This document shows positions 1-9,372 of a stretch of 64,000 nt of DNA, in pieces. Both the position numbers and the translations under genes were made by a program. Position 1 is the stretch's first letter, and the number at the start of each line of letters is the position of its first letter. Source of the DNA: Gilliamella sp. Occ3-1 (GTDB taxonomy: Bacteria > Pseudomonadota > Gammaproteobacteria > Enterobacterales > Orbaceae); NCBI RefSeq assembly GCF_001690655.1, contig NZ_LZHQ01000022.1:1-64000 (forward strand). The letters run 5' to 3'. Under the pieces are notes generated by a model. It had not been told where the DNA came from. It saw nothing but the letters and a program-made list of their open reading frames with translations, and searched no databases.

Positions 1-307
1 GTATCCATTAAAAATACGAGTCGATAATGGACCAGAATTCACCGGAAACACGTTTACTAATTGGGCAAAAACACATGGTATAACTATAGATTACATCAAA
101 CCCGGTAGCCCTTATCAAAATGGTTACATTGAACGATTTAATCGGACTTATCGAACTGAAGTGTTAGATTTATATCTTTTTAACAACCTAGCGCAAGCAA
201 GGAGAATAACCGAAGAATGGTTAACGATTTATAACACCGAAAGGCCTCATGAAGCACTAAATAATATGACGCCGATCGAGTATAAAACATTAAAACAGGC
301 AGCTTAA
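1..307 (+). mobile_element. IS3-family transposase, C-terminal fragment cut by the window edge
   Basis: This is the last ~101 codons of the integrase (rve) domain of an IS3-family OrfB transposase, which cuts and joins insertion sequence ends. The second catalytic Asp lies in RVDNGPEF and the Glu in YIERFNR, with exactly 35 residues between them, the DD(35)E spacing of IS3 elements. The frame ends in [15 protein letters not shown], as these enzymes usually do, then a TAA stop. The frame is open to the left edge, so the rest of the element lies outside the window. I could not identify the right inverted repeat in the ~110 bases before marC. The subgroup is not determined. Confidence 0.93.
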
Positions 308-420
308 TTTTCTACGTGAGTTGTGTATTAAGTTTGGGGTATTTACATCTTTACTTTTATCATAGAGAATTTTCTACTTTTTTGCTGTATTATTTTAGGG
401 GAGAGTTACAAAATAAATCT

Positions 421-1083
421 ATGTTGGAACTTATACAAACTGTCGGTTTTGGTTTAATTTTATTTATTCCTTTAACAAATCCTTTAAACACTGTGGTACT
501 GTTATTGGGTCTATCTGGGGATATGACCAATGAAGAACGAAATTACCAATCAAAATTGACCTGTATTTATGTGTTTATGATTATGGTTGTATCGTTTTAT
601 TGTGGGCAAATAGTGATGAGCACATTTGGCATATCGATTCCCGGATTACGTATTGCTGGGGGCATGATTGTTGGCATTATTGGCTTTAGAATGTTATTTC
701 CACAGCAACCATCACACAAAACTCTTGAAGCAGATGCAAAAAAGAAAGAGATCTCAAATAATATTGCTTTTGTTCCTCTCGCTATGCCTAGTACAGCGGG
801 ACCTGGAACTATAGCAATGATAATAAGTATGTCATCAACAGTAAAAAGTGGTGGCTATAACGTTTCAACTTGGGTTGTTTATACTGCTTCGATATTAGTA
901 CCTTTATTATTATGTATTATACTTTGGTTTTGTATGCGCAGTGCAGGTAGCATAATGCGTTTTATGGGAAAAAGAGGCATTGAAGCCACCTCAAGAATTA
1001 TGGGTTTTTTATTAGTTTGTGTTGGAACTCAATTCATAATTAATGGTATTAAAGAAATTGTATTGAATTTTCCTAATATTTAA
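421..1083 (+). CDS. marC: MarC-family inner membrane protein
   Basis: A 220-residue integral membrane protein of the MarC/UPF0056 family, the same size as E. coli MarC (221). The motifs [24 protein letters not shown] and [18 protein letters not shown] are near-identical to E. coli MarC, and about six hydrophobic segments are visible. The function of the family is not settled; an early link to multiple antibiotic resistance was later withdrawn for E. coli. I chose the ATG that gives MLELIQ, which aligns with family N-termini; a longer in-frame start upstream adds 35 residues with no family match. AGGGGAG lies about 17 bases upstream, a long spacing. The gene directly follows an IS3 element end, so its original promoter may have been replaced. 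A hairpin terminator follows. Confidence 0.9.
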   Translation: MLELIQTVGFGLILFIPLTNPLNTVVLLLGLSGDMTNEERNYQSKLTCIYVFMIMVVSFYCGQIVMSTFGISIPGLRIAGGMIVGIIGFRMLFPQQPSHKTLEADAKKKEISNNIAFVPLAMPSTAGPGTIAMIISMSSTVKSGGYNVSTWVVYTASILVPLLLCIILWFCMRSAGSIMRFMGKRGIEATSRIMGFLLVCVGTQFIINGIKEIVLNFPNI

Positions 1084-1091
1084 TATTAAAC

Positions 1092-1125
1092 ACCGACTCA
1101 ACAAAGCTAAAGAGTCGGTATATTT
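1092..1125. terminator. Bidirectional terminator between marC and the DUF2461 gene
   Basis: ACCGACTC at 1092-1099 pairs with GAGTCGGT at 1112-1119 in a perfect 8-bp stem. TATTTTT follows on the plus strand and an AT-rich tail on the minus strand. It serves two convergent genes and overlaps the last codons of the minus-strand gene. Confidence 0.8.
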
Positions 1126-1799
1126 TTAATCATTTCTACCCGCATTAAATAATCATAAAGTGGAACTAACTGTTTAAAACCTTTAACTAGTTTATCGGGT
1201 AAATCGCTATTTAACACATCCTCAATATGATTACTTGTCATCATAACCGCAATATTTTTTCGGTTATACCAGTTTGCAATTTTTTCGTCCTGCTCTTTAA
1301 TTAATGGGCGTTTATAACTTTCGCCAACAAGCTCAAATGTTTTTTTGAGGCAACGTGTCATTGCTAAAAATTTTTTAGTATCATTAAGAATCTCGTCGCG
1401 AAAGATATCCATCGTTTGTTTTGATGAACAATAATAGCCAAGTCCATATTGATAACTACTTGGGCTAATTTCAAAAAAATAAGCAGGTGCTTCTTTCCAA
1501 TCTTTATTTGGTCGTTTAAATGTCAACCATAATCGGCTACGATAAAGTGATTTATCATTTGAAAAACGAGTATCTCGATGTATTCGTGAAATCGTTTTAC
1601 CAATAGCAGGGCGAGTTTCAAACCACGCATCAATTTTGAGCATCTCTGGTGTTAATTGTTCAACCAAAAGCCTAAACGGTTTAACTAAATCGTTATTATA
1701 AATAGCACGATGTTCTTCAAACCACGGTTTGCTGTTTTTAATCCAAGCGTCTTGTAAAAAATTAAGTCCAGCTTGGGTAAAGCCAGTAAAGTTTGCCAT
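1107..1799 (-). CDS. DUF2461 / TIGR02453 family protein
   Basis: A 230-residue protein of the DUF2461 family, whose function is not known to me. The family core is visible: the N-terminal FTQAGLNFLQ segment, WFEEHRAIYNN, and the characteristic ISRIHRDTRFSNDKSLYRSR at about residues 70-90. There is no signal peptide or membrane segment, so it is presumably cytoplasmic. Its start codon lies 3 bases after the kdsB stop, so it is probably the last gene of the lpxK-ycaR-kdsB operon, although nothing in the protein suggests a role in lipopolysaccharide synthesis. Confidence 0.85.
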   Translation of the reverse strand: MANFTGFTQAGLNFLQDAWIKNSKPWFEEHRAIYNNDLVKPFRLLVEQLTPEMLKIDAWFETRPAIGKTISRIHRDTRFSNDKSLYRSRLWLTFKRPNKDWKEAPAYFFEISPSSYQYGLGYYCSSKQTMDIFRDEILNDTKKFLAMTRCLKKTFELVGESYKRPLIKEQDEKIANWYNRKNIAVMMTSNHIEDVLNSDLPDKLVKGFKQLVPLYDYLMRVEMIKNIPTL

Positions 1800-1802
1800 T
1801 GC

Positions 1803-2567
1803 CTACTCCTTAAATAACGCTCTTACTTTTTCTAAATCTTCCAAAGTATCGACACCAATTGCAGGAGTTTGTTTTGCCACAGCGACATGAATTTTTTCAC
1901 CGTACCAAAGTACTCTTAATTGCTCTAACATCTCAATTTGTTCAAGCGTTGATGGCGCCCATTTAATGTATTGACGAATAAAGCCAGCACGGTAAGCATA
2001 AATACCAATATGACGGAGATAAAAATCACCGATACTCGATGGTTTTAACTGTTCAGCTGATTTCGCAAAACGATCGCGTTCCCAAGGAATGGTTGCACGA
2101 GAAAAATAAAGCGCATAACCATCTTTATCAGTCACAACTTTAACAGCACCCGTATTAAATGCTTCTTCAATAGAATCAATTGGTACTGCTAATGTTGCCA
2201 TTCCCGTTTTATATTGCACTAAATTTTCAGCCACTTGGTGAATAATAACAGGCGGAATTAAGGGTTCATCGCCCTGTACATTCACAATAATTTCATCATC
2301 AGCAAATTGATAGGCATTAATGACCTCTGCTAACCTTTCAGTGCCTGAATTATGCTTATCACTTGTCAGAATGACTTCACCACCATACTCCTTGACTACC
2401 TCATAAACTTGTTGATGATCTGTGGCAATAATCACTCGATTGGCTGATGATTTTTTTGCTTGCTCCATCACACGAACAATCATTGGTTTACCATGAATAT
2501 CCGCTAGTGGCTTACCAGGTAAACGGCTCGAAGCATACCTAGCGGGAATAATAACCGAAAAGTTCAT
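1803..2567 (-). CDS. kdsB: 3-deoxy-manno-octulosonate cytidylyltransferase (CMP-KDO synthetase)
   Basis: Cytoplasmic enzyme that activates KDO with CTP to CMP-KDO for the lipopolysaccharide inner core. The N-terminal nucleotide-binding segment [19 protein letters not shown], the [10 protein letters not shown] motif and C-terminal [12 protein letters not shown] are all present. I start at MNFSVII (254 residues), which matches family N-termini; the frame could extend 11 codons upstream into the ycaR end without family support. It lies downstream of ycaR and lpxK, as in E. coli, in one minus-strand operon devoted to lipid A and KDO supply. Confidence 0.96.
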   Translation of the reverse strand: MNFSVIIPARYASSRLPGKPLADIHGKPMIVRVMEQAKKSSANRVIIATDHQQVYEVVKEYGGEVILTSDKHNSGTERLAEVINAYQFADDEIIVNVQGDEPLIPPVIIHQVAENLVQYKTGMATLAVPIDSIEEAFNTGAVKVVTDKDGYALYFSRATIPWERDRFAKSAEQLKPSSIGDFYLRHIGIYAYRAGFIRQYIKWAPSTLEQIEMLEQLRVLWYGEKIHVAVAKQTPAIGVDTLEDLEKVRALFKE

Positions 2568-2584
2568 AATTAAGACCTTATTAT

Positions 2585-2770
2585 TTATTCTTGAATACAT
2601 TCAGATTGGTTAAGTGGTTTAGCTTCACATTCTAACAACACCGGAATATTATCTTTAACTGTATAAACTAAATTATCTGTATGACAAATTAACTGCTGAT
2701 TAGTAGCATTATATTGCAATTGACCATGGCATTTAGGACAAGCAAGTGCGTTTAATAGGATATCTTTCAT
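2585..2770 (-). CDS. ycaR: Trm112-family small protein YcaR
   Basis: A 61-residue protein of the Trm112/YcaR family, close to E. coli YcaR (60 residues). Conserved segments [19 protein letters not shown] and GIPVLL-like [11 protein letters not shown] are visible. The CxxC pair and the Cys in LICH could bind a metal, but the biochemical role is not known. Its ATG overlaps the lpxK stop codon (ATGA), showing translational coupling. The ORF sits between lpxK and kdsB exactly as in enterobacteria. Confidence 0.92.
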   Translation of the reverse strand: MKDILLNALACPKCHGQLQYNATNQQLICHTDNLVYTVKDNIPVLLECEAKPLNQSECIQE

Positions 2771-3780
2771 TTTTTCTTCTCTTTGGATTTTGTCTCAGAT
2801 AGTAATAAACAGATTTGATCAATAACTTGCACAGGTATTACCGCATCGATGGGCAGATACCACCAATTTTGTTGAGCAAATTGTCTACATTTAACTGCAT
2901 CTTTTTCAGTCATTAAAAGTGTTTGTTTATTACGTGCTACATTGTTTAACAACGGTAAAGTAAATTTTTGATGATCGGCAAAAGAAACGGTTTCAACCAC
3001 ATCCGCTTGCAATTTACTTAACATATCAAAAAAACGTTTTGGATTACTAATACCAGCAATAGCACATATATTTGACAACGAAGATAACGCTCTTTTTTCT
3101 TGAGTAAGTAAATTCACTGCATACAGGGGCATTAATTGCATAGTAAAGGTTTTATTAGGATACTGCTGCGCTAAATTATTTACACTATCACCATTGATGA
3201 CAATAAGATCAACCGATTTTAACCGACTTTCACGCTCTCGCATTGGCCCTGCCGGCATCCACCATCCATTACCAAATAGGCGCTTTCCATCAATCACCAC
3301 CACTTCAATATCACGCGCTAAAGCATAATGTTGTAAACCATCATCAGTCAAAATAACATCTAACTGGTACTGCTTTAATAACGCTTGAACAGCCTCAGAG
3401 CGATAAGGTGAGACAGCAATAGGTACACTAGTACGTTGATAAATAAGCACAGGTTCATCACCTGCTTGTTCGGTTGTGGTTGTATTATCTAAAATAAGCG
3501 GATAGCTATCAGCCTTGCCTCCATATCCTCGTGAAACGACTCCAACCTGTAATCCTTTTTGTTTTAACGATTCAATTAAACTAATAACTAGTGGCGTTTT
3601 ACCGTTACCGCCAACAGATAAGTTGCCAATAACAATAACAGGTACAGGAGATCGCCAAGATTTTAAAATACCAACTTGATATAAAAAGCGACGGAAAATA
3701 GCAATTAAACCATATAATAAGGAAAATGGTATGAATAACCAAAATAAACGATTTTTACCATACCACAGTTTTTCAATCAT
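2767..3780 (-). CDS. lpxK: Tetraacyldisaccharide 4'-kinase
   Basis: Inner-membrane kinase that phosphorylates the 4' position of the lipid A disaccharide. An N-terminal hydrophobic helix (LFWLFIPFSLLYGLIAIF) precedes the P-loop GNLSVGGNGKTP at about residues 52-63. Other family motifs follow: GVVSRGYGGK, AGDEPVLI, TDDGLQHY, GNGWWMPAGPMRERESRLK and MTEKDAVKCRQFA. I start at the ATG giving MIEKLWYG as in E. coli; a TTG six codons upstream is less likely. In E. coli lpxK follows the lipid A flippase msbA in an operon. Here only ~90 bases separate it from comEC and msbA is absent. Confidence 0.96.
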   Translation of the reverse strand: MIEKLWYGKNRLFWLFIPFSLLYGLIAIFRRFLYQVGILKSWRSPVPVIVIGNLSVGGNGKTPLVISLIESLKQKGLQVGVVSRGYGGKADSYPLILDNTTTTEQAGDEPVLIYQRTSVPIAVSPYRSEAVQALLKQYQLDVILTDDGLQHYALARDIEVVVIDGKRLFGNGWWMPAGPMRERESRLKSVDLIVINGDSVNNLAQQYPNKTFTMQLMPLYAVNLLTQEKRALSSLSNICAIAGISNPKRFFDMLSKLQADVVETVSFADHQKFTLPLLNNVARNKQTLLMTEKDAVKCRQFAQQNWWYLPIDAVIPVQVIDQICLLLSETKSKEKKK

Positions 3781-3872
3781 AACTTTAACATCACTCAATT
3801 ACATTTAGTAAAATTGTTTTATATCTCAATATAACAATTATTATAGTTGCCTATAGCAAACGATAGCCTATT

Positions 3873-6182
3873 TTACTCATAATTTGGTAAACTACCAAAC
3901 CAATCATGATACCATCTAGGTTTAATTTCACCTCGCATAGTTTTTAGCTTCCATGTTTGTTTATCAAAAAAAAGACTTATTTGACCTGTTCTAGCAGTAA
4001 CATAATAGTCTAATTGTAAATCTTTATACTTTGCCATTACCTTATTGGAGGGGAGTTTCCAAGGGTTATAACGAGATGTAGACGCCAAAGACTTTACTGG
4101 TTTAACATGATTTAAAAATGTATAACTTGACGATGTACTACTACCATGATGGGGGATTTGTAAAATAGTAGACGTTAGCTGATTTCGATATTTAGTAACT
4201 AACTGATATTCCTGATTACGTTCTAGATCTCCAGTTAACAATACAGAAAAACGTCCATCGGTAACCTGTACCACACAGGAATCCTTATTTTGAGTATCGC
4301 TAACTAGCTGATTAGGCCACAGCACATTAAACGTCAGATCATTCCAAATAACACTATTACCGGCTAAGCATTGATAATCATTATTAAAGTCAGAAGACGA
4401 ACTCATTAACCATGCCTCAGGATAAATAAGTTGAATTAATTTCAAACCGCCAACATGATCATTATGTTGATGACTAATAATAATACCTTGTACATTCAAA
4501 TTATGCCATTGTAGAAAAGGAATAATAACCCTTTCCATAGCGGAACTTTTTTCCCACTTAGCTCCTGTGTCATACAAAATTGCAGACTTACCATCATGGA
4601 TAACGATAGCTAATCCATGACCTACATCTAACATGTCTAACCGCCAACGATAGTGTTGCTGTTTAAAAAAAGGGGTAACTAGTATCATCAAAATTACGAG
4701 CAAAGTAATGCTAAAGCGTTGCCAAGCTCCTGTACGGATTATCACTACAGTTAACCAACCTAAAAGACCTAATAAATAAAAATCTGAAGGGATGTTAATC
4801 CATAATTGATTAAGCCAATTTAAACTCAAAAATAGCCATTCTAGAGATTTATCAGCAATTAGCCAAAACCATAAAGCAATAGAAAAACAATCAAAAATAC
4901 TAGATATTAACGCCAATAAAATGGTAGGAAATGTAACTAATGAAATAACAGGAATTGCAATTAGATTTGCTAAAATCGAAACTCCACTAACACCTTGAAA
5001 AACAAAAAACTGAATTGGAAGCAGCAATAAGGTTAACCCACACTGCAAATATAATATCCTAATTATATACCAACGTTTTTTATGCCTTACTGCTTTGGAA
5101 AGCGGCGCCCAATCATGCAAAAAAATTAAAGTTATTACTGCATAGCAAGATAACCAAAAACTTTCAGATAAAATCATCAATGGATCAAATAATAATAACA
5201 ACGCAATGATCCGATTGATTTTTTGCCATGAACTTATTTTATATTTTTTATAACGAAAATAGATCCAAATTGACAAAGCAACCATAGCTCGCAAAGTAGG
5301 CGGATTAAAACCTGTTAACCATGCATAAAAAAATGCACATAACCACCCTATTATAATTGGTACAAAAAAATAGATAAAACGCTTTGGAATAAAAAACAGT
5401 ATAGCTTTAGCCAAAAAGCAACTAAGTCCATAAACAACTAAAATATGCATACCAGATATAGCCATTAAATGAGCAATACCTGTTTGCATCATTACCATAC
5501 GATGCTCGTCATCTAATTGAGAACGATCACCAAAAACAAGGGCTAGCAAAATACCTTTATAACTAAATAAATCGATATAAGGTAGAGCCAAATCAGTAAT
5601 ATATTGTCTTAAGTCAGATTTATTATTTAATAACTTGGCATCAACCAATTTAGCCGATAATAAGCTACGGTTTGCTATCGAAAAACGTTGGCTATTAAAT
5701 CCTCCATCATTTAAGTATCCATGTACAACTTTTGTTTTTAGTGTCAATTGCCAAATTTCCCCAGATTTAGGGTGATCTAACCTATCCCAGTAAACCGAAG
5801 TCGGAACATCCTTTGCAAGCGTAATATCTGAAATGGAAAAAATAGAAAATGGCATGTAATAAGGTCCGTTGACCATTGCTGCCTGATGAGTATTGATATT
5901 AACCACTTTGGCGTGAACAACTAGCGTTTTATCAATATAAGGGGAAATATTGGATAAATATTGCTTAGAATAAGCAGTTGACCATAAAAAACCTAAACTA
6001 AATACAACAAAAACTGATAAATACCAACGAAAGTTAACAGGAACGATTAACACAATTAAAAACAAGATAAAAGCAAGTAAATACCAATTAAAATCAGACA
6101 ATAAATGTGGCAAAAAGAGTAATGGCAAACAACCTAATGAAAACATGATAGCCATTAAATCCAAAGAACAAATTTTTTGCAC
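3873..6182 (-). CDS. comEC: ComEC/Rec2 DNA internalization channel
   Basis: A ~769-residue inner membrane protein that carries single-stranded DNA across the inner membrane during natural transformation. An N-terminal hydrophobic and OB-like region (DUF4131) is followed by the Competence domain with LALVFGDRS and GIAHLMAISGMHI. The C-terminal metallo-beta-lactamase-like domain has the metal motif HQHNDHVGG at about residues 571-579, then LTGDLE and PHHGSS. The length is normal for the family. The start is uncertain: I prefer the GTG at 6182, which has AAGG five bases upstream, over the GTG at 6188. It lies between ihfB and lpxK as in E. coli. An intact gene leaves competence possible, but no other competence gene is in the window. 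Confidence 0.93.
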   Translation of the reverse strand: MQKICSLDLMAIMFSLGCLPLLFLPHLLSDFNWYLLAFILFLIVLIVPVNFRWYLSVFVVFSLGFLWSTAYSKQYLSNISPYIDKTLVVHAKVVNINTHQAAMVNGPYYMPFSIFSISDITLAKDVPTSVYWDRLDHPKSGEIWQLTLKTKVVHGYLNDGGFNSQRFSIANRSLLSAKLVDAKLLNNKSDLRQYITDLALPYIDLFSYKGILLALVFGDRSQLDDEHRMVMMQTGIAHLMAISGMHILVVYGLSCFLAKAILFFIPKRFIYFFVPIIIGWLCAFFYAWLTGFNPPTLRAMVALSIWIYFRYKKYKISSWQKINRIIALLLLFDPLMILSESFWLSCYAVITLIFLHDWAPLSKAVRHKKRWYIIRILYLQCGLTLLLLPIQFFVFQGVSGVSILANLIAIPVISLVTFPTILLALISSIFDCFSIALWFWLIADKSLEWLFLSLNWLNQLWINIPSDFYLLGLLGWLTVVIIRTGAWQRFSITLLVILMILVTPFFKQQHYRWRLDMLDVGHGLAIVIHDGKSAILYDTGAKWEKSSAMERVIIPFLQWHNLNVQGIIISHQHNDHVGGLKLIQLIYPEAWLMSSSSDFNNDYQCLAGNSVIWNDLTFNVLWPNQLVSDTQNKDSCVVQVTDGRFSVLLTGDLERNQEYQLVTKYRNQLTSTILQIPHHGSSTSSSYTFLNHVKPVKSLASTSRYNPWKLPSNKVMAKYKDLQLDYYVTARTGQISLFFDKQTWKLKTMRGEIKPRWYHDWFGSLPNYE

Positions 6183-6346
6183 TAGCACCTTACCATCTTT
6201 AAATTGAACAATATAAGCTTATCACTTGATATTATAAAAAAATAATTGATGTAGAATTTTTCGATCTTTGTTCCATTTTAATCATTAATTTTAATGAAAT
6301 TTACTAAATTTATTCGGAATATTGCATATTTTAAATAAGGGAGTTC

Positions 6347-6360
6347 ATGATTTAAATCAA
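6347..6360. promoter_or_regulatory. FNR-like palindromic site upstream of comEC
   Basis: ATGATTTAAATCAA matches the FNR consensus TTGAT-N4-ATCAA at 9 of 10 informative positions and contains a perfect 12-base palindrome. It lies about 165 bases upstream of comEC. In such AT-rich DNA a chance match is quite possible, and no anaerobic gene starts nearby. Confidence 0.3.
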
Positions 6361-6452
6361 TATAAGGTTGACAAGTTTTTCTTAATGATAAATAGTAATG
6401 ATTGATTAAATCAGCGAATACGACTAAATGATAGAAATTAAACTAACTAAAA

Positions 6453-6482
6453 CAAAAAAGCCTTTGATTTAACTCAAAGGCT
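6453..6482 (-). terminator. Rho-independent terminator of ihfB
   Basis: On the minus strand AGCCTTTGA pairs with TCAAAGGCT (6474-6482 with 6459-6467) around a 6-base loop, followed by TTTTTT. It stands 25 bases past the ihfB stop codon. Confidence 0.88.
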
Positions 6483-6507
6483 TCTATCTAGGTGTAGAAT
6501 TTAAAGA

Positions 6508-6798
6508 TTATGCGTTTGCAGCATTATTTACTCTTTCACGTAATTCTTTACCTGGTTTGAAGTGAGGTATATATTTATGTTTTACTTCAACATTACCTCC
6601 AGTTCTTGGGTTCCTTGCTTTACGTGGAGCCCGATAGTTCAAACTAAAACTACCAAAACCTCGAATTTCTACACGATCGTTACTTTCCATAGCTAAAGCG
6701 ATCTGTTCAATGATATCTCTAACTGAATCATCAACTAGTTGAACAGGGAGATGTGTCCGCCAGTTAACAATTCGTTCTACTAAATCTGATCTGTTCAT
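6508..6798 (-). CDS. ihfB: Integration host factor subunit beta
   Basis: A 96-residue DNA-bending protein of the HU/IHF family that pairs with IhfA and shapes promoters, recombination sites and replication origins. The family signature [25 protein letters not shown] is complete, including the Pro in the RNPRTG arm that intercalates into DNA, and the C-terminal [13 protein letters not shown] is present. I start at the ATG giving [10 protein letters not shown] because AGGAGT lies just upstream; an in-frame GTG two codons earlier overlaps that ribosome binding site. It lies downstream of rpsA, as in enterobacteria, with its own terminator. Confidence 0.97.
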   Translation of the reverse strand: MNRSDLVERIVNWRTHLPVQLVDDSVRDIIEQIALAMESNDRVEIRGFGSFSLNYRAPRKARNPRTGGNVEVKHKYIPHFKPGKELRERVNNAANA

Positions 6799-6849
6799 GA
6801 TCACTCCTAATTTATTTATGTGGCACGTAACTATTTCATTCTATCCCAT

Positions 6850-6876
6850 AAAAGAAAAAGAGGGCAAGCCCTCTTT
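6850..6876 (-). terminator. Rho-independent terminator of rpsA
   Basis: AAGAGGGC (6858-6865) pairs with GCCCTCTT (6868-6875), followed on the minus strand by TTTTTCTTTT. It separates rpsA from ihfB, so ihfB must also have its own promoter in the short gap. Confidence 0.88.
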
Positions 6877-6896
6877 ACTCTTTACGTGAATATTTT

Positions 6897-8579
6897 TTAC
6901 TCAGTTTTTGATGCAGCTTTGAATGCTTCTGCCATTGCGTTAGTAAATGATGCATCTTCTTGAGTTGCAGTATTGTTTACTGCTGCAAGAGCTTCTTTCT
7001 CATCAGCTTCATCTTTCGCTCGTACTGATAACGAAATTGCACGAGTTTTACGATCGATATTAACAATTTTAGCTTCAACTTCATCACCAACTTTTAATAC
7101 AGTTGTTGCATCTTCAACACGCTCACGAGCGATATCTTGTGCTTTTAAGTAGCCTTCAATTCCTTCAGCGATTTCGATAGTTGCGCCTTTAGCATCAACT
7201 GCACTTACAGTACCTTTAACTATTGTGCCTTTTTTATAGTTAGAAGCAAAACTACTGAATGGATCATCTTCTAATTGTTTAATACCTAAAGAGATACGTT
7301 CACGTTCTGCATCAACTTGTAAAACAACAGCTTCGATATCATCACCTTTTTTATAAGCTTTAACTGCTTCTTCACCAGGCATATTCCAAGAAATGTCTGA
7401 AAGATGAACTAAACCGTCGATACCACCATCTAAACCGATAAAGATACCAAAATCAGTGATTGATTTAATCTTACCACTAACTTTATCACCTTTATTGTGT
7501 GTTTCAGCAAATTGTAACCATGGGTTTGGTTTACATTGTTTAAGGCCAAGAGAAATACGACGACGTTCTTCATCAATTTCAAGCACAACCACTTCAACAA
7601 CATCACCTAAGCTAACAACTTTAGAAGGGTGAATGTTTTTGTTTGTCCAATCCATCTCAGAAACATGAACTAAACCTTCAACACCGGTTTCAATTTCAAC
7701 AAAACAACCGTAGTCAGTTAAGTTAGTTACCTTACCAGTTACTTTAGTACCTTCTGGATAACGTTTAGCGATTGAAACCCATGGGTCTTCGCCTAATTGT
7801 TTTAAGCCAAGTGATACACGTGAACGATCTTTATCAAATTTAAGTACTTTAACAAGTAATTCTTGACCAACTTCAACCACTTCACTTGGGTGTTTAACAC
7901 GTTTCCAAGCCATGTCAGTAATGTGAAGTAAACCATCAACCCCACCAAGATCAACGAATGCACCGTAATCAGTAAGATTTTTGATGATACCTTTAACTTC
8001 AGAACCTTCTTGTAGATTTTCTAGAAGTTGTTCTCTTTCTGCACTATTTTCAGATTCAATAACTGCACGACGTGAAACAACAACGTTGTTGCGTTTTTGA
8101 TCTAATTTAATAACTTTTAATTCGATTTCTCTATTTTCAATATGAGAAGTATCGCGTAATGGACGAACGTCAACAAGTGAACCTGGAAGGAACGCACGAA
8201 CGCCATTAAGATCAACCGTAAAGCCACCTTTAACTTTACCATTGATAACACCTAAAACTGTTGCAGCATCTTCAACTGCTTTTTCTAGTGTAAGCCATGC
8301 TTCATGACGCTTAGCTTTTTCACGAGATAAGATAGTTTCACCAAAACCATCTTCAATTGAGTCAAGCACAACGTCAACAACGTCGCCGACTTGAACTTCT
8401 AATTCGCCTTGGGCATTTTTAAACTGCTCTACTGGAATCGCTGATTCAGATTTTAAACCAGCGTCAACTAAAACAACATCTTTGTCGATTGCAACGACAG
8501 TACCACGGATCATATTACCAGAACGAGTGTCTAGTTGATTAATAGACTCTTCAAAGAGTTGAGCAAAAGATTCGGTCAT
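6897..8579 (-). CDS. rpsA: 30S ribosomal protein S1
   Basis: A 560-residue protein (E. coli 557) that helps bind and unfold mRNA on the 30S subunit. Six S1/OB repeats follow one another; the four mRNA-binding ones show the repeated pattern G..V.G.V..(I/L)TDYGAFV(D/E)..GVDGL(L/V)H.S(D/E)M.W, for example [17 protein letters not shown] and [18 protein letters not shown]. The N-terminus [14 protein letters not shown] is typical. No strong Shine-Dalgarno precedes the ATG (AAGTATATAA), as is normal for rpsA, which starts through leader structures. cmk lies upstream as in E. coli. Confidence 0.98.
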   Translation of the reverse strand: MTESFAQLFEESINQLDTRSGNMIRGTVVAIDKDVVLVDAGLKSESAIPVEQFKNAQGELEVQVGDVVDVVLDSIEDGFGETILSREKAKRHEAWLTLEKAVEDAATVLGVINGKVKGGFTVDLNGVRAFLPGSLVDVRPLRDTSHIENREIELKVIKLDQKRNNVVVSRRAVIESENSAEREQLLENLQEGSEVKGIIKNLTDYGAFVDLGGVDGLLHITDMAWKRVKHPSEVVEVGQELLVKVLKFDKDRSRVSLGLKQLGEDPWVSIAKRYPEGTKVTGKVTNLTDYGCFVEIETGVEGLVHVSEMDWTNKNIHPSKVVSLGDVVEVVVLEIDEERRRISLGLKQCKPNPWLQFAETHNKGDKVSGKIKSITDFGIFIGLDGGIDGLVHLSDISWNMPGEEAVKAYKKGDDIEAVVLQVDAERERISLGIKQLEDDPFSSFASNYKKGTIVKGTVSAVDAKGATIEIAEGIEGYLKAQDIARERVEDATTVLKVGDEVEAKIVNIDRKTRAISLSVRAKDEADEKEALAAVNNTATQEDASFTNAMAEAFKAASKTE

Positions 8580-8607
8580 ATTTATATACTTAAGTTAATT
8601 TTAACGT

Positions 8608-8667
8608 CCACATTACATCCTGTCTTGTGGGGTTGTTTATAATACTCCATACATCCTTATAATGGAG
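8608..8667 (-). promoter_or_regulatory. rpsA leader with two GGA-loop hairpins (S1 autoregulation)
   Basis: Read on the minus strand, CTCCAT pairs with ATGGAG (8667-8645), closing a loop that contains AAGGATGT. CCACA then pairs with TGTGG (8630-8608), closing a loop that contains CAGGATGT. Both loops present AGGATGT, and the start codon beyond them has no Shine-Dalgarno. In E. coli the rpsA translation initiation region is known to use successive hairpins with GGA in their loops, bound by S1 for feedback control. The equivalence is inferred from layout and loop sequence. Confidence 0.7.
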
Positions 8668-8690
8668 CTAAGTTCACGCTATAATTTAAG

Positions 8691-9371
8691 TTACAACGCA
8701 ATTTTTTTGTTTATATACTCAATAGATTGATTAAAAACATCTTGAATAGACAGTGATGTAGTATCAATTTTTAGAGCATCAATTGCAGGTTTAAGTGGCG
8801 CAACGGCGCGATGACGATCGAGTTCATCACGCGCAGTTATTTCCTGCAAAATTTCGGCGAATTTAACATTATTTTGCTTATCTTGCAACTGTTTCATTCG
8901 TCTTTCTGCACGAGATTGGGCACTAGCATCAAGAAATATCTTAACAGGGGCATCACTAAATACTACACTGCCCATATCACGACCATCTGCAACCAATCCA
9001 GGTGCTTGCTTAAAGTCACGTTGACGTTGTAATAAAGCTGCTCTAACCGAATTAATTGCCGCCACTTTTGATGCAGCTCCCCCCGTCTGTTCTGTACGAA
9101 TTTCTTTAGTCACATCAATCTGATCTAATAATACTTTAACATTATAACCTTGCGTATCAAACGTTAGTGGCAAATTCAGGGCTAGTTGTTCAAGTTTATT
9201 GGCATCATCTAGCGCAATACCTTGCTTAAGCGCGCTAAGAGCTAGCACACGATAGATAGCACCAGAATCTAAAAGATGCCATTTAAAATGATTGGCTAAT
9301 GCTTGACATAACGTGCCTTTACCGACACCGCTTGGCCCATCAACAGCAATAACGGGAACAGATTTATTCAT
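8691..9371 (-). CDS. cmk: Cytidylate kinase
   Basis: A 226-residue cytoplasmic kinase (E. coli 227) that phosphorylates CMP and dCMP to the diphosphates. The P-loop is VDGPSGVGKGTL at residues 10-21, followed by HLLDSGAIYR, the NMP-binding segment, and VADGRDMGSVVFSDAPVKIFLDAS with the RAERR lid region. Its start lies 1 base past the aroA stop, so the two are co-transcribed. In E. coli ycaL lies between aroA and cmk; here it is missing. Confidence 0.97.
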   Translation of the reverse strand: MNKSVPVIAVDGPSGVGKGTLCQALANHFKWHLLDSGAIYRVLALSALKQGIALDDANKLEQLALNLPLTFDTQGYNVKVLLDQIDVTKEIRTEQTGGAASKVAAINSVRAALLQRQRDFKQAPGLVADGRDMGSVVFSDAPVKIFLDASAQSRAERRMKQLQDKQNNVKFAEILQEITARDELDRHRAVAPLKPAIDALKIDTTSLSIQDVFNQSIEYINKKIAL

Positions 9372-9372
9372 T

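Larger units (their letters stand above)
6183..6507. other. AT-rich non-coding stretch between comEC and ihfB
   Basis: No gene is visible. The stretch holds the comEC promoter region, an FNR-like palindrome near 6350, a TTGACA-like element at 6368-6373 on the plus strand, and the ihfB terminator at its right end. No plus-strand gene follows that could use the TTGACA element. Confidence 0.6.

Noticed and set aside
6347..6482. An FNR-activated small RNA on the plus strand, using the FNR-like site, TTGACA at 6368 and the hairpin at 6459-6482
   Set aside because: No good -10 follows TTGACA at proper spacing, the hairpin has no T run on the plus strand, and it is clearly the ihfB terminator on the other strand.
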